From assembly GCF_001262495.1 (NCBI RefSeq), contig NZ_LGYE01000006.1:150283-214282 (forward strand): a stretch of DNA of 64,000 nucleotides. Reading direction: 5' to 3'. A program made the position numbers and the translations under genes. The notes beneath the pieces were generated by a model. The model ran no database searches. It had not been told where the DNA came from and saw nothing but the letters and a program-made list of their open reading frames with translations. This DNA comes from Microbacterium sp. GCS4 (GTDB lineage Bacteria > Actinomycetota > Actinomycetes > Actinomycetales > Microbacteriaceae). Positions 24,961-34,174 of this stretch are shown in pieces; position 1 is the first letter of the stretch; each line of letters begins with the position of its first letter.

Positions 24961-25791
24961 GGGCTGGTCGCCGACGGCCACCGGACGCCCGGGAGTGTTC
25001 GACCACTGGCTCCACGAGCCGGGGAACACCTTCGCGGCGATCCCGATCTCGTCGAGCACGAGCGCGGTGTGCGCTGCGGTCACGCCGGATCCGCAGTACG
25101 CGGCGACCGCCGCGCCCTCGGTCACGCCCGCCTGCGCGAAGGTGGCGCGCACGGTGTCGTGGTCGAGGATCCGGCCCGCGGAATCGAAGTGCAGCACCGT
25201 GGGGAGGTTGACAGCGCCAGGGATGTGACCGGCCTGCGGGTCGAGCGGTTCGACCTCACCGCGGTAGCGCTCGGGCGCACGGACGTCGAGCAGCACACCG
25301 GATGCCGGGAACGCGGCCGCCTCGTCGATCGTCAGCGCGTCCGCGCCGATCCCGTCGAGCACGACATCGCCCTCCACCGGCGTCACGTCGTCGGTCGCGA
25401 CCTCGAGGCCCGCATCCCGCCAGGCGCGGATGCCGCCTTCGAGCACCCGCACGTCGACGCCCGCCTGCCGGAGCAGCCACCAGGCGCGCGCGGCGGCCGC
25501 GCCCTTCGCATCGTCGTAGGCCACCACGGAATCCCCCTGACGGAGCCCCCAGCGTCGTGCGGACGCCTGCAGCTCGGCTGTCGTCGGGAGCGGATGCCGC
25601 CCCTCGGACGGCTCGCCGTGGGTCGAGAGCTCCGTGTCGAGAGGCACGAACACGGCACCCGGCACGTGACCTGCGAGGTAGTCGGGGCGGCCGTCAGGGC
25701 GGTCGAGCCGCCAGCGCACGTCGATCACGCGGACGGGAGCTCCGGTCGACAGCAGTTCACTCAGCTCGGCGACGGTCACGAAGTTGCTCAT
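24958..25791 (-). CDS. Thiosulfate/3-mercaptopyruvate sulfurtransferase (tandem rhodanese)
   Basis: 277 residues in two rhodanese domains. The N-terminal domain (RVIDVRWRL near residue 22, GHVPGAVFVP near 41) has no catalytic Cys at the expected position. The C-terminal domain (LLDVRAPERYRGE, GHIPGAVNLP) has the persulfide Cys in AYCGSGVTA near residue 234, whose loop favours thiosulfate- or mercaptopyruvate-type donors. TAGCCT six bases before ATG 25791 suggests a leaderless message. Confidence 0.9.
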   Translation of the reverse strand: MSNFVTVAELSELLSTGAPVRVIDVRWRLDRPDGRPDYLAGHVPGAVFVPLDTELSTHGEPSEGRHPLPTTAELQASARRWGLRQGDSVVAYDDAKGAAAARAWWLLRQAGVDVRVLEGGIRAWRDAGLEVATDDVTPVEGDVVLDGIGADALTIDEAAAFPASGVLLDVRAPERYRGEVEPLDPQAGHIPGAVNLPTVLHFDSAGRILDHDTVRATFAQAGVTEGAAVAAYCGSGVTAAHTALVLDEIGIAAKVFPGSWSQWSNTPGRPVAVGDQP

Positions 25792-25903
25792 GCTGCGAGG
25801 CTATCCGCTCCCGTGAAGTGCCGGGTCCGTGATGCCACACGCCGTCACGGCCGCCGCTCCACCCGGCGATAGGCTCTATCCGGCCGCGTCGAGAAGGGAC
25901 AGC

Positions 25904-26833
25904 ATGCCCACTCGATTCCGCTGGATGCGCCTGCAACCACAGGAGACCGCCCTCATCGCCATCACGGCCGCGTGGGGCAGCACGTTCCTGCTCGTGCACT
26001 GGGCCATGCAGCACTCCGGTCCGTGGTTCTTCGTGGGCCTCCGCTTCCTCATCGCCGGTGCCATCAGCGTCGTCATCTTCCGCAAGGCTCTGCGCGGCAT
26101 CCGCTGGCGCGACATCGGCGCGGGCGTCTCGATCGGGGTCATGATCCACCTCGGCTATGGGCTTCAGACGGTCGGGCTGCAGACCATCGATTCGAGCACA
26201 TCGGCGTTCATCACGGCGATGTACGTGCCGCTCGTCCCGCTGGCGCAGTGGGCCGTGTTCCGCCGCCGCCCACCCGCCATGGCCTTCGTCGGCGCCGGAC
26301 TCGCGTTCCTCGGTCTGCTGCTCATCGCAGGACCCGACGCCTTCGCGCTCACGCTCGGCACGGGCGAGATCGTCACGATGCTCAGCACGCTCCCGATCGC
26401 GGCGGAGATCATCCTCATCAGCGTGTTCGCGGGGAGGATCGACCTCGGCCGCATCACGATCGTGCAGCTGCTGACGGCCGGCGTGCTCGGGCTGCTCACG
26501 ATGCCGGTCGTCGGCGAGGGCTTCCCGGAGTTCTCCTGGGTGTGGGTGGCCTGCGCGGTCGGGCTCGGGGTCTCGAGCTGTCTGATCCAGCTCACGATGA
26601 ACTGGGCGCAGAAGTCGGTGTCGCCCACGCGAGCGACGGTCATCTATGCGGGCGAACCCGTCTGGGCCGCGGTGATCGGCCGGGCGGCCGGCGAGCGCCT
26701 CCCCGCGACGGCGCTGATCGGCGGGGCGCTCGTCGTGCTCGGCATCCTCGCGAGCGAGCTCAAGCTCGTGCGTCGACGGCGCACGAATCGGCGACGGGAT
26801 CCGGCCACGCCGGTCGTGTCGAACCGGGAATAG
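25904..26833 (+). CDS. DMT-superfamily (EamA) permease
   Basis: 309 residues with ten predicted helices in two EamA repeats. Typical landmarks are ITAAWGSTFLLVHWAM in helix 1, FFVGLRFLIAG in helix 2 and the repeat-2 motif YAGEPVWAAVIG. ATG 25904 follows AAGGGAC. The C-terminus is basic and cytoplasmic. Substrate (amino acid, metabolite or drug) cannot be told. Confidence 0.88.
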   Translation: MPTRFRWMRLQPQETALIAITAAWGSTFLLVHWAMQHSGPWFFVGLRFLIAGAISVVIFRKALRGIRWRDIGAGVSIGVMIHLGYGLQTVGLQTIDSSTSAFITAMYVPLVPLAQWAVFRRRPPAMAFVGAGLAFLGLLLIAGPDAFALTLGTGEIVTMLSTLPIAAEIILISVFAGRIDLGRITIVQLLTAGVLGLLTMPVVGEGFPEFSWVWVACAVGLGVSSCLIQLTMNWAQKSVSPTRATVIYAGEPVWAAVIGRAAGERLPATALIGGALVVLGILASELKLVRRRRTNRRRDPATPVVSNRE

Positions 26834-26860
26834 AACCCGGGGCGCGGCGTTTCACCCCAC

Positions 26861-27520
26861 ATGATTGAAACTTCAACGGTCGTGCCGGTGGCCACCGAGC
26901 GGACCCGGGTGCGCGTTCCCCTGCGGTTCGCCGACGGCTACTCGACCACAGCGGACGTCGTGACGTTCGACGGGCTCGTCGACGGACGCGAGCATCTGCT
27001 GCTCGGCCTCGGCGACTGGCGTGCCGCGCTCGACCGCGCAGTCGACGGCGGCCCCGCCCCGCTCGTGCGCCCGCACAGCGAATGCCTGACCGGCGACGTG
27101 TTCGGTTCGGAACGGTGCGATTGCGGTCCGCAGCTGCGCGAGGCCGTGGAGCGGATCGCCGACGAGGGCGGCTTCCTCCTCTACCTGCGCCAGGAGGGCC
27201 GGGGCATCGGCCTCTACGCCAAGCTCGATGCGTACGCGCTGCAGGACTCCGGTCTCGACACGTACGAGGCGAACGTGGCGCTCGGTCGCGGCGAGGACGA
27301 GCGCGACTACACCGTGGCGGCGCAGATGCTGCGCGCCGTCGGCGCCGACCGCATCCGCCTCCTGAGCAACAACCCCGACAAGGCCAGGCAGCTCGAGGCG
27401 CTCGGCGTGGCCGTCGCCGAGCAGGTACGAACGGGTGTGCACGTCTCGGCTGCCAACCACCGGTACCTCGAGGCGAAGCGCGACCACACGGCGCACACGA
27501 TCGACCTGTCGGCGGCGTGA
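26861..27520 (+). CDS. ribA: GTP cyclohydrolase II
   Basis: 219-residue enzyme opening GTP to the first riboflavin precursor. The zinc site C-x10-C-x-C is in HSECLTGDVFGSERCDCGPQL (residues 72-92). The GTP-contact motif LRQEGRGIGLYAKLDAYALQ follows near 110-130, then LLSNNPDKARQLEALG near 168. It is a stand-alone domain (no RibB fusion) and lies far from other rib genes visible here. It is coupled to a MarR regulator by TGATG. Confidence 0.93.
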   Translation: MIETSTVVPVATERTRVRVPLRFADGYSTTADVVTFDGLVDGREHLLLGLGDWRAALDRAVDGGPAPLVRPHSECLTGDVFGSERCDCGPQLREAVERIADEGGFLLYLRQEGRGIGLYAKLDAYALQDSGLDTYEANVALGRGEDERDYTVAAQMLRAVGADRIRLLSNNPDKARQLEALGVAVAEQVRTGVHVSAANHRYLEAKRDHTAHTIDLSAA

Positions 27521-27978
27521 TGTCGGAGCGGCAGCTGACCCCCGAGGAGATGGCTGTCTGGCTGCCGACGATCCGCTTCGTGCAGCTGCTGCCCCAGGTG
27601 CTCGATCGCACGCTCAAGGCCGAGACGGGGCTGAAACACGCGTATTACGCGATCCTCGTATCGCTCGCGGGGCAGGACGACTTCGCGCCGACCATGACGG
27701 ATCTCGCCCGGATCGCCGGTCTGAGCCGCTCACGCCTGAGCCACGCGCTGGACGTGCTGGAGGAGCGCGGATGGGTGGCCCGCACGACCTGCGGGGGCGA
27801 CAAGCGCACCCAGTCGGCCGTGCTCACGGACGAGGGTCGCGAACTCCTGAGGTCAGCCGCTCCCGTGCACGTCGCGCAGATCCGGGAGCTGATCCTCGAC
27901 CCGCTCGACGATGACGAGCGCGAGCAGCTCGCGAGCATCCTCACGAAGCTGATCCCCGGGGTGACGGCCGCCCTCTGA
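27520..27978 (+). CDS. MarR-family transcriptional regulator
   Basis: 152 residues with a winged HTH: LARIAGLSRSRLSHALDVLEERGWVART (residues 58-86), followed by a wing containing GGDKRTQSAVLTDEGREL. It is translationally coupled to ribA (TGATG at 27518-27522). It may answer to a flavin- or oxidant-related signal, but nothing in the sequence proves that. Confidence 0.88.
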   Translation: MSERQLTPEEMAVWLPTIRFVQLLPQVLDRTLKAETGLKHAYYAILVSLAGQDDFAPTMTDLARIAGLSRSRLSHALDVLEERGWVARTTCGGDKRTQSAVLTDEGRELLRSAAPVHVAQIRELILDPLDDDEREQLASILTKLIPGVTAAL

Positions 27979-28016
27979 GGCGCTCACGAGAGCTGTGGTC
28001 TGCATCCGCTGAGCTC

Positions 28017-28076
28017 CGAGGGTGCCGTTCCCGAGGGTGCCGTTCCGGAGCGTCCCGCGCAGAGCGTCCCGCGCAG
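28017..28076. repeat. Two adjacent tandem duplications
   Basis: CGAGGGTGCCGTTCC occurs twice back to back (28017-28046, period 15). Two bases later AGCGTCCCGCGCAG occurs twice (28049-28076, period 14). They lie between marR and the terminator of the fibril gene and look like replication-slippage products. Confidence 0.7.
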
Positions 28077-28080
28077 AGAT

Positions 28081-28112
28081 GCGGGGACGGGGTGTCAAGA
28101 CCCCGTCCCCGC
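28081..28112. terminator. Strong hairpin after the fibril-protein gene
   Basis: GCGGGGACGGGGT (28081-28093) and its exact complement (28100-28112) form a 13-base stem with a six-base loop. It lies about 100 bases after the stop of the leftward giant gene and also after marR, so it can act for both. Confidence 0.75.
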
Positions 28113-28214
28113 TGCGCACGTCTTTTCGGGGGCCTTCTGGATGGCCGCCGCCCGGGGAGGATGGGAACGTGCGCGGACCCGGCGTCGAGCATGAACCGAC
28201 GCCGGGAGTCTTCA

Positions 28215-31200
28215 TCAGTCGGTCGCCCTCCTCCGTGGCCGGACGATCAGGAGACCACCCGCTGCGAGGAGGACGGCGGCCCCGCCGATTCCGATCCACG
28301 GCACCTCGCCTCCCGTGGCCGGGAGCGAGCCGCCTGCCGTCGCCCGTGCGACGGTGACCGTCACGCGGGCGGTGACCCTCGTCCCGTTGACGTCCGCGAC
28401 CGAGTAGGTGATCGAGGCGCGGCCGGAGAAGTCCGGGTCCGGCGTGAAGACGATCCTGCCGGACACGACTCGCCACTCGCCCTCTCCAGGGACGTCGAGT
28501 GTCAGCACGAGCGCACCGTCCGGACCCACGATCCGCAGGGAGGCGGGATCCAGGGCCGCGCCGCCGGTTCCCGGGGTGTCGTCGCCGAGCACGTCGATCA
28601 CGACCGGCACGCCCGACGACGTCCGGGCGACGTTGTCGCGCGCGATCGGGTCGTCGCCGACCACCGTGACGGTCAGAGTGGACGCGGCCGCGTTGCCCAG
28701 GGAATCCGTCGCGGCGTACCGCACGGGTGACGCGGAGCCCGTGAACGTCGGCAGCGGGGTGAAGGTCACCCGGCCATCGGCGTCGATCGCGTACGCCCCT
28801 TGGCCGGAGACCTCGATCGTCTTGCCGTCGGCCCCGAGCACGGCGCCGTCCGGCTGCCCGTCCGGCGGGAACACGACCGAAGCCGGATCGAACTCCGCAG
28901 CCGAGCCGTCGGCGCGCTGACCGGGGGTGTCGTTGCGGAGCACGTCGACCGTGACGGGGACGTTGCGCGACGTGCGTTCGGCGTCGGCCACCCCGATGGG
29001 TCCAGGTCGCACGGTGACGCCGATGGCCGCGGTCCCGGCGGTGCCGTTCGCGTCGCGGATCGTGTAGCGCACGGGCGTGGTCGGACCGCTGAATCCGGCG
29101 GCGGGCGTGAACAGGACGGTGCCGTCGGCACCGAGCGAGTAGACGCCCTCGCCCGCGATCTCGACGGTCTTGCCGTCGTCGCGGATCTCGGCGGTGACGC
29201 CGGCGGGGAGGTCGGCGGCCTCGAAGGTCGCGGAGGTCGGATCGAGCGGAACGGACGGGTCGCCCGCGGTGTCGTTACCGATGATGTCGATCGTCACGGC
29301 GGTCGCGAACGCCGTGGTCGCATCGTCGTCGGCGGCGGTCGGCGTCACGGGGTCGACGGTCACGCGGATCGTCGAGGTCACCGCGTTGCCGACCGCGTCG
29401 GATGCCGAGTAGCTCACGGTGCTCGCGCGGCCCCGGAACTCGGGGAGCGGCGTGAATGTGACCGTGCCGTCGGCCGCGGCGACGTAGAAGCCCTCGTTCG
29501 GAACGACCAGGCGGCGCCCGTCGTCAAGGAGCACGGAACCCGGCGGCTGCCCCTCGGAGGGGAACCGGAGGGTCGCGGGATTCCAGGCTCCCTCCGACCC
29601 GTCGGCGTTGCGCGACGGCACGTCGTTGGCGAGCGGGCTCAGGGCGACGGCGACGCCCTGCGGCGTCGTGATCGTGTCGCGCTCGGCGGTCGGTCCCGGG
29701 CGGACGGTGACCATCAGCCGGGCGTCGGCCGTCGTGCCGTTCGCGTCGACGACGCGGTAGGTGACGGGCGTCGTGGTGCCGCTGTAGCCGGCCTCGGGGG
29801 TGAAGACGGCTGCACCGGTGGCGTCGAGAACGTACGTGCCCTGGCCTGGGACCGTGAGCGTCTTCCCGTCTGCGGAGACCGTGGCTCCCTCCGGCTGCCC
29901 CGTCGTGGGGAACGTCGTCTGCGCGGGGACCAGCGGCGCCGAATCGGCTCCGGCGCGATCGTTGGCGAGCAGATCCACCGTCACCGGGGTGCCGAAGGTC
30001 GTGGCGGCCCGATCGTCTGCGGCGACCGGGGTGATCGCGTCGACGACCACCATGATGGTCGACGACACCGGAGCGCCATGGCTGTCGAGGGCCGAGTAGA
30101 CCACGGGTGTGCTCACGCCCGTGAACGCGGGCTCCGGGACGAAGGTCACGGCCCCGGTCGTCGGGTTCACCGTGTAGACGCCTTCGCCGGGCATGGTGAT
30201 CGTGCGCCCGTCGGCGGAGACGACGGCGCCCGCCGGCTGTCCCTCTGTCGGGAAGGTCACGCTGGTGGGGACCATGGTCCCCGTGTCGCATCCCTGCGGA
30301 ACATCGGTCTGCCCCGGGTCGCAGGGCGCGCCCAGGTCGCTCGCGTGATCGTTGCCCAGGACGTCGATCTCCACGGGGGTGTTCTGCGGCACGCCGGCAG
30401 AGTCGGGCGCGGCGATGGCGCGACTCCCGACCATGACCTCGATCGTGGCGGTCGTCGGCGTGCCGTTGGTGTCGGAGACCCGATACTCGACGGGGGTCGC
30501 CCGACCGGTGAAGTCCTCGTCGGGCACGAAGCGCACCGAGCCGTCGCGGATCGTGTACGTGCCCTCGCCCTCGACCACGAGCGTCTTCCCGCCGTCGGTC
30601 GCATCCGGCGAGGTGAACACCATGGTCGATGCGACGAGCGGCGCGTCCGGCGCACCCGGGATGTCGTTGGCGAGCGCATCGATGACGACCGGCACATCGC
30701 CGGGGGTCTTCGCGGCATCGCCGGTCGCGACGGGGACCACCGCGGTGACGGACACGGAGATCGTCGACGACGCGGGGTTGCCGAACGCGTCGGTCACCGA
30801 GTAGGTCACCGGCGTCGCCGCGCCCGTGAACTGCGGCTCGGGGTCGAACGTCACGCGCCCCGTGGCCGGGTCGAACGTGTACACGCCCTCGCCGGGCACC
30901 GTCAGCACGCGACCGTCGGCGGTCGCCGCGCTGCCGGCGGGAAGCGCGGGCGTCACGACGAAGCGCACGGAGTCGCGGTCGAATCCTTCGCCGGGCCCGT
31001 TCGGCCCCTCGCCCGGGACGTCGTTGTCGAGGATCGGGATGACGACGTCGACGTTCTGGTCGGTCGTGGCGGCGTCGGTGTTGGCCACCGGCCCCGGGAG
31101 CACGGTGACCGAGACGGTGGCCGTCGCCTGCTGGCCGCTCGGGTCGGTGGCGCTGTACGGCGCCGTCGCCGTCCCCGCGAAACCCGGCGCGGGCCGGAAC

Positions 31201-33311
31201 TCGACCTCGCCGCCGTCGGTCACGAGCCATTCGCCCTGCGCGGTGACGAGCCGTCGGCCGCCGTCGGTGGCGGCCGGGTCCGTGAAGACCACGGATGCCG
31301 GGTCGAGCGCCCCGCCGGGACCGGGCTCGTCGTTCGCGAGCACGCCCACTGTGACCGGCGTCGCCTGCGCGGTGCGCGCGGCGTCGTCGACCCCGACCGG
31401 GGGCTGCCCGGCCACCGTCACCTGGATCTGCGCGGTCGCCGCGTTGCCGGTGCTGTCGGTGAAGCCGTAGGCGACGGGAGTCGTCGTCCCGGTGAAGGTC
31501 GCGGCGGGAGCGAAGGTCACCGCTCCGGTGGCGGGATCGATCGTGTACACGCCCTCGCCGGGCACCGTGAGCCGTCGCCCATCGGCGCTAACGGTCGCTC
31601 CCGCCGGCTGCCCCGCGGTCGGGAAGACCACGGATCCCGGCGGGATCGTGCCCGCCGTCCCGTCGGCGTTCTGCCCGGCGGCGTCGTTGTCGAGCACGGG
31701 GATCCGCACCTGCTGGCCCTGCGTGGTCGCAGCGGTGTCGGCCGCGGCCGCGGGCCCGGGTCGGATCGTCGCGGTGAGCGTGGCGGTCGATTCCAATCCG
31801 TTGGCGTCGACCACGCGGTACTCGGTCACGGCATCGCCGGTGAAGCCCGGCGCGGGGGTGAAGGTCGCGCGCCCCTCGGCATCCAGGGTCCAGACGCCCT
31901 GCGGCGTCTCGAGGCGGCGGCCGCCGTCGGTCGCGTCGGGCGAGGTGAAGACGGTCAGCTCGGGCGCGAGGGGCGCGCCACCCGCCTGGTCGTCGGTCGC
32001 GCCGTCCAGTACGACGGGGGCGCCGAACACGCCGGACGCCGTATCCGGGGTGGCGGTCGGCCCGCGGACCACGTTCGTGAAGGCGCAGACGATGTTGATG
32101 CCGTCCGTGCCGGTCGGAGCCGTGAACGTCGCCGTGTTGCCCGTACCGCTCGAGATGGTCGCGCCGTCGCCGTCCGTGCACACCCAGGTCGTGTCGTACA
32201 TTCCGAGATCGGTCGTGCCGAGGCCCTGCTGGGTCGCCGTGTAGGTCTCGCCGGGGATGATCAGGCCCGCATCGCTGTCGGCGCCGCCGTTGTCGGTCGG
32301 CCTGGTCGCCGGGAAGTCGGGGCTGGTGCCGTTCGCGCCGTAGGAGCCGCCCTCGAGGATGATGCGCACCGCGTCGGTCGGCCGGGCGCGCGGTCCGTCG
32401 AACTCGGCCATGACCTCGGCCGACGAGGGGTTCGCGCAGCTGCCCAGGTCGTTGCTCGTGACCGTGCCGAACGAGCGCGGTGCGCCGACGGGAGCGCCGG
32501 TGATCGGATTGGCCTTCTGCAGAGTCGAGACGCCGCCGATGTAGAGGAACCCGTCGGATCCGAAGGCGACGCCGTTGGGGGCTGCGGTGACCGGGCTCCG
32601 GGAGATCTCCTGCGAGGTGAGGACCGTTCCGGTCCCCGAGGTCGGCACGACGCCGTTCGCGACGAAGAGCGCGGAGGTGGTGGGGTTGCCGTTGAGCAGG
32701 AAGAGTCGGCCGAGCTTGTCGAACGCGATGTCGCCGTTGGTCCCCGGCGGGTTGGTGAGCGTCACGGACACCACGGGACCTGCTGGCGATGCCCCCGTGA
32801 CGGGATCGTGCACGTACAGGCTCAGCGTCGCTCCGCTGTAGGCGCCGTAGTAGTGCAGGCCCGTGAGGGGGTTGATCGCGCCGACGGTTCCGGTCGGAAT
32901 GGGGCCGGCCTTGCGCGAGGTGGTGAGGGTTCCCGCCTCGCTCGCAGCGGGCGTGAACTTGCCGATGCCGGCGGTGCCCACGACGATCGCGTACGAGCCG
33001 TCCGCGCCGATGCCGAGCTGGTTGATCGCCGAGCCGACCCCGCTGTTCGTCGTGAAGACCGGCGTGGGGTCGATCGCTCCCGTGGTGAGGTTCATCCGTC
33101 GGACGTTGCTGGCCGCAGAGCTGGCGATGTACACCGTGTTGTTGCAGGAGAGCGGGGCGGCGGCGCTGGCGGGAGTCGGAGCGGAACCGATCACCAGGCC
33201 GGCGGCCAGCATGACCCCGGCAGCCATCATCGAGACGGCGCGGGCGACCAGCGGACGACCGCGCTCCAGCGCGGTGACCCGCTCGGTCGACAGCGATGCT
33301 CCGCCGTTCAT
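28215..33311 (-). CDS. CshA-type fibril repeat surface protein with LPXTG anchor
   Basis: 1,698-residue cell-wall protein probably forming adhesive surface fibrils. A long signal peptide (hydrophobic core near 28-45, ending ASAAA) is followed by a beta-propeller-like non-repeat domain (about 55-330) and a linker. Then come eleven tandem CshA-type repeats of about 100 residues, each ending in a V-x-F-x-P...FTG...Y...D motif. The repeats alternate between two forms, one ending D-x-NG and one ending D-x-x-GN. The C-terminus has the sortase signal LPATGG, a membrane helix and RPRRRATD. ATG 33311 follows GGGGAGAGC. Confidence 0.9.
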   Translation of the reverse strand: MNGGASLSTERVTALERGRPLVARAVSMMAAGVMLAAGLVIGSAPTPASAAAPLSCNNTVYIASSAASNVRRMNLTTGAIDPTPVFTTNSGVGSAINQLGIGADGSYAIVVGTAGIGKFTPAASEAGTLTTSRKAGPIPTGTVGAINPLTGLHYYGAYSGATLSLYVHDPVTGASPAGPVVSVTLTNPPGTNGDIAFDKLGRLFLLNGNPTTSALFVANGVVPTSGTGTVLTSQEISRSPVTAAPNGVAFGSDGFLYIGGVSTLQKANPITGAPVGAPRSFGTVTSNDLGSCANPSSAEVMAEFDGPRARPTDAVRIILEGGSYGANGTSPDFPATRPTDNGGADSDAGLIIPGETYTATQQGLGTTDLGMYDTTWVCTDGDGATISSGTGNTATFTAPTGTDGINIVCAFTNVVRGPTATPDTASGVFGAPVVLDGATDDQAGGAPLAPELTVFTSPDATDGGRRLETPQGVWTLDAEGRATFTPAPGFTGDAVTEYRVVDANGLESTATLTATIRPGPAAAADTAATTQGQQVRIPVLDNDAAGQNADGTAGTIPPGSVVFPTAGQPAGATVSADGRRLTVPGEGVYTIDPATGAVTFAPAATFTGTTTPVAYGFTDSTGNAATAQIQVTVAGQPPVGVDDAARTAQATPVTVGVLANDEPGPGGALDPASVVFTDPAATDGGRRLVTAQGEWLVTDGGEVEFRPAPGFAGTATAPYSATDPSGQQATATVSVTVLPGPVANTDAATTDQNVDVVIPILDNDVPGEGPNGPGEGFDRDSVRFVVTPALPAGSAATADGRVLTVPGEGVYTFDPATGRVTFDPEPQFTGAATPVTYSVTDAFGNPASSTISVSVTAVVPVATGDAAKTPGDVPVVIDALANDIPGAPDAPLVASTMVFTSPDATDGGKTLVVEGEGTYTIRDGSVRFVPDEDFTGRATPVEYRVSDTNGTPTTATIEVMVGSRAIAAPDSAGVPQNTPVEIDVLGNDHASDLGAPCDPGQTDVPQGCDTGTMVPTSVTFPTEGQPAGAVVSADGRTITMPGEGVYTVNPTTGAVTFVPEPAFTGVSTPVVYSALDSHGAPVSSTIMVVVDAITPVAADDRAATTFGTPVTVDLLANDRAGADSAPLVPAQTTFPTTGQPEGATVSADGKTLTVPGQGTYVLDATGAAVFTPEAGYSGTTTPVTYRVVDANGTTADARLMVTVRPGPTAERDTITTPQGVAVALSPLANDVPSRNADGSEGAWNPATLRFPSEGQPPGSVLLDDGRRLVVPNEGFYVAAADGTVTFTPLPEFRGRASTVSYSASDAVGNAVTSTIRVTVDPVTPTAADDDATTAFATAVTIDIIGNDTAGDPSVPLDPTSATFEAADLPAGVTAEIRDDGKTVEIAGEGVYSLGADGTVLFTPAAGFSGPTTPVRYTIRDANGTAGTAAIGVTVRPGPIGVADAERTSRNVPVTVDVLRNDTPGQRADGSAAEFDPASVVFPPDGQPDGAVLGADGKTIEVSGQGAYAIDADGRVTFTPLPTFTGSASPVRYAATDSLGNAAASTLTVTVVGDDPIARDNVARTSSGVPVVIDVLGDDTPGTGGAALDPASLRIVGPDGALVLTLDVPGEGEWRVVSGRIVFTPDPDFSGRASITYSVADVNGTRVTARVTVTVARATAGGSLPATGGEVPWIGIGGAAVLLAAGGLLIVRPRRRATD

Positions 33312-33819
33312 GCTCTCCCCTTCCCTGCTGGATCCGCCCGTCGGCCTCGGCGGGGGTGAGGTGACGACGCCTCACCCCCGCCTTTCCGAGCCACCGATCC
33401 GCCGATCCTTCGCGTCGAGGCCGTTGATCCTCGTGCGACGCCGTCGGCCGGTGATCGCCTGGGATCCAGTCGACCCGGAAGACCGTAGCAATCCGGTGTT
33501 CACCGACTGGGGTGGCAGAAGTGAACACGGAGGGGCGGAGCGTTCTCTCCGCCCCTCCGCCGCACGAGGACCCGTCACCGGGTGCGACCAGGTGACGCTG
33601 AGGGGGTGGTCCCGCACGGCCCCGGCCGCCGACATGGGACGACAGCCGGGGAGCATATGCCGATCGACTGATCGCGTCTCCCGCCGACCACTGTCGGCCC
33701 GCGAAAAGTAGCAGTCGGCTGTTCACTCAGGCTGGGCGATCAAGTGAACCCGTCGGCCGCCCGTTCTGCTCAGAGCAGAAACGCTCGCCGCGGAGGCCCG
33801 CTGCGTCATACCGTGAGGC
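33312..33819. promoter_or_regulatory. 508-base divergent control region with two hairpins and two matched palindromes
   Basis: No gene is supported here. Hairpins: GCGGGGGTGAGG and complement at 33350-33381 (12-base stem, 38 bases before the fibril start), and CGGAGGGGCGGAG and complement at 33528-33559 (13-base stem). Palindromes: GTTCAC-N17-GTGAAC at 33498-33526 and again, with the identical 17-base spacing, at 33721-33749. The hairpins would lie in a long leader of the fibril mRNA if transcription starts near 33720; the palindromes are candidate operators. Confidence 0.6.
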
Positions 33820-34167
33820 ATGGCCGACCTCGTCCCGTTCCCCCGCAGCCCCCGGACGCGCCCGAGCGATCCCGAGCCCCTGTGGCGCCACCTCCTCGGC
33901 GATCAGCTGCGCCGACGTCGGCACGAACGCGACGAGACGCTCAGCGAGACTGCGGCGAGCGCCGGCGTCTCGCCGCAGTACCTCTCCGAGGTCGAACGCG
34001 GCCTCAAGGAGCCGTCGAGCGAGATGATCGCCGCGATCGCCGGCGCGCTCGACACCTCGCTGATCGAGCTCACGAGCGCGGTCGCCGACGACCTGCGGGC
34101 GGCCGCGGCACCGGCATCCGCCTCCGCCTCCGCCTCGGCGACCGGCGCGTTCGCCCTCGCCGCCTGA
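33820..34167 (+). CDS. ClgR-like XRE transcriptional regulator
   Basis: 115 residues. The HTH (residues 27-88) includes LSETAASAGVSPQYLSEVERG and LKEPSSEMIAAIAGALD, closely resembling ClgR, the actinobacterial activator of clp protease genes. An Ala/Ser-rich tail (SASASASA) ends the protein. It is convergent with a ClpP pair and divergent from the fibril gene; the GTTCAC palindrome at 33721 is 71 bases upstream. Assignment as a second ClgR-type regulator for this ClpP pair is inference. Confidence 0.75.
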   Translation: MADLVPFPRSPRTRPSDPEPLWRHLLGDQLRRRRHERDETLSETAASAGVSPQYLSEVERGLKEPSSEMIAAIAGALDTSLIELTSAVADDLRAAAAPASASASASATGAFALAA

Positions 34168-34174
34168 GCCGGCC

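Noticed and set aside
28300..32000. Regularly spaced similar DNA segments suggesting a repeat array or CRISPR
   Set aside because: They are the coding repeats of the fibril protein, about 300-330 bases each, not short direct repeats with spacers.
28800..33359. 1,519-residue open frame on the plus strand
   Set aside because: It is the antisense shadow of the CshA fibril gene, is unnaturally rich in Arg/Gly/His, and has no domain signal. The minus-strand frame has signal peptide, repeats and LPXTG.
33372..33656. 94-residue open frame on the minus strand in the fibril leader
   Set aside because: No ribosome-binding site, shadow-like Arg-rich composition, and it spans a hairpin.
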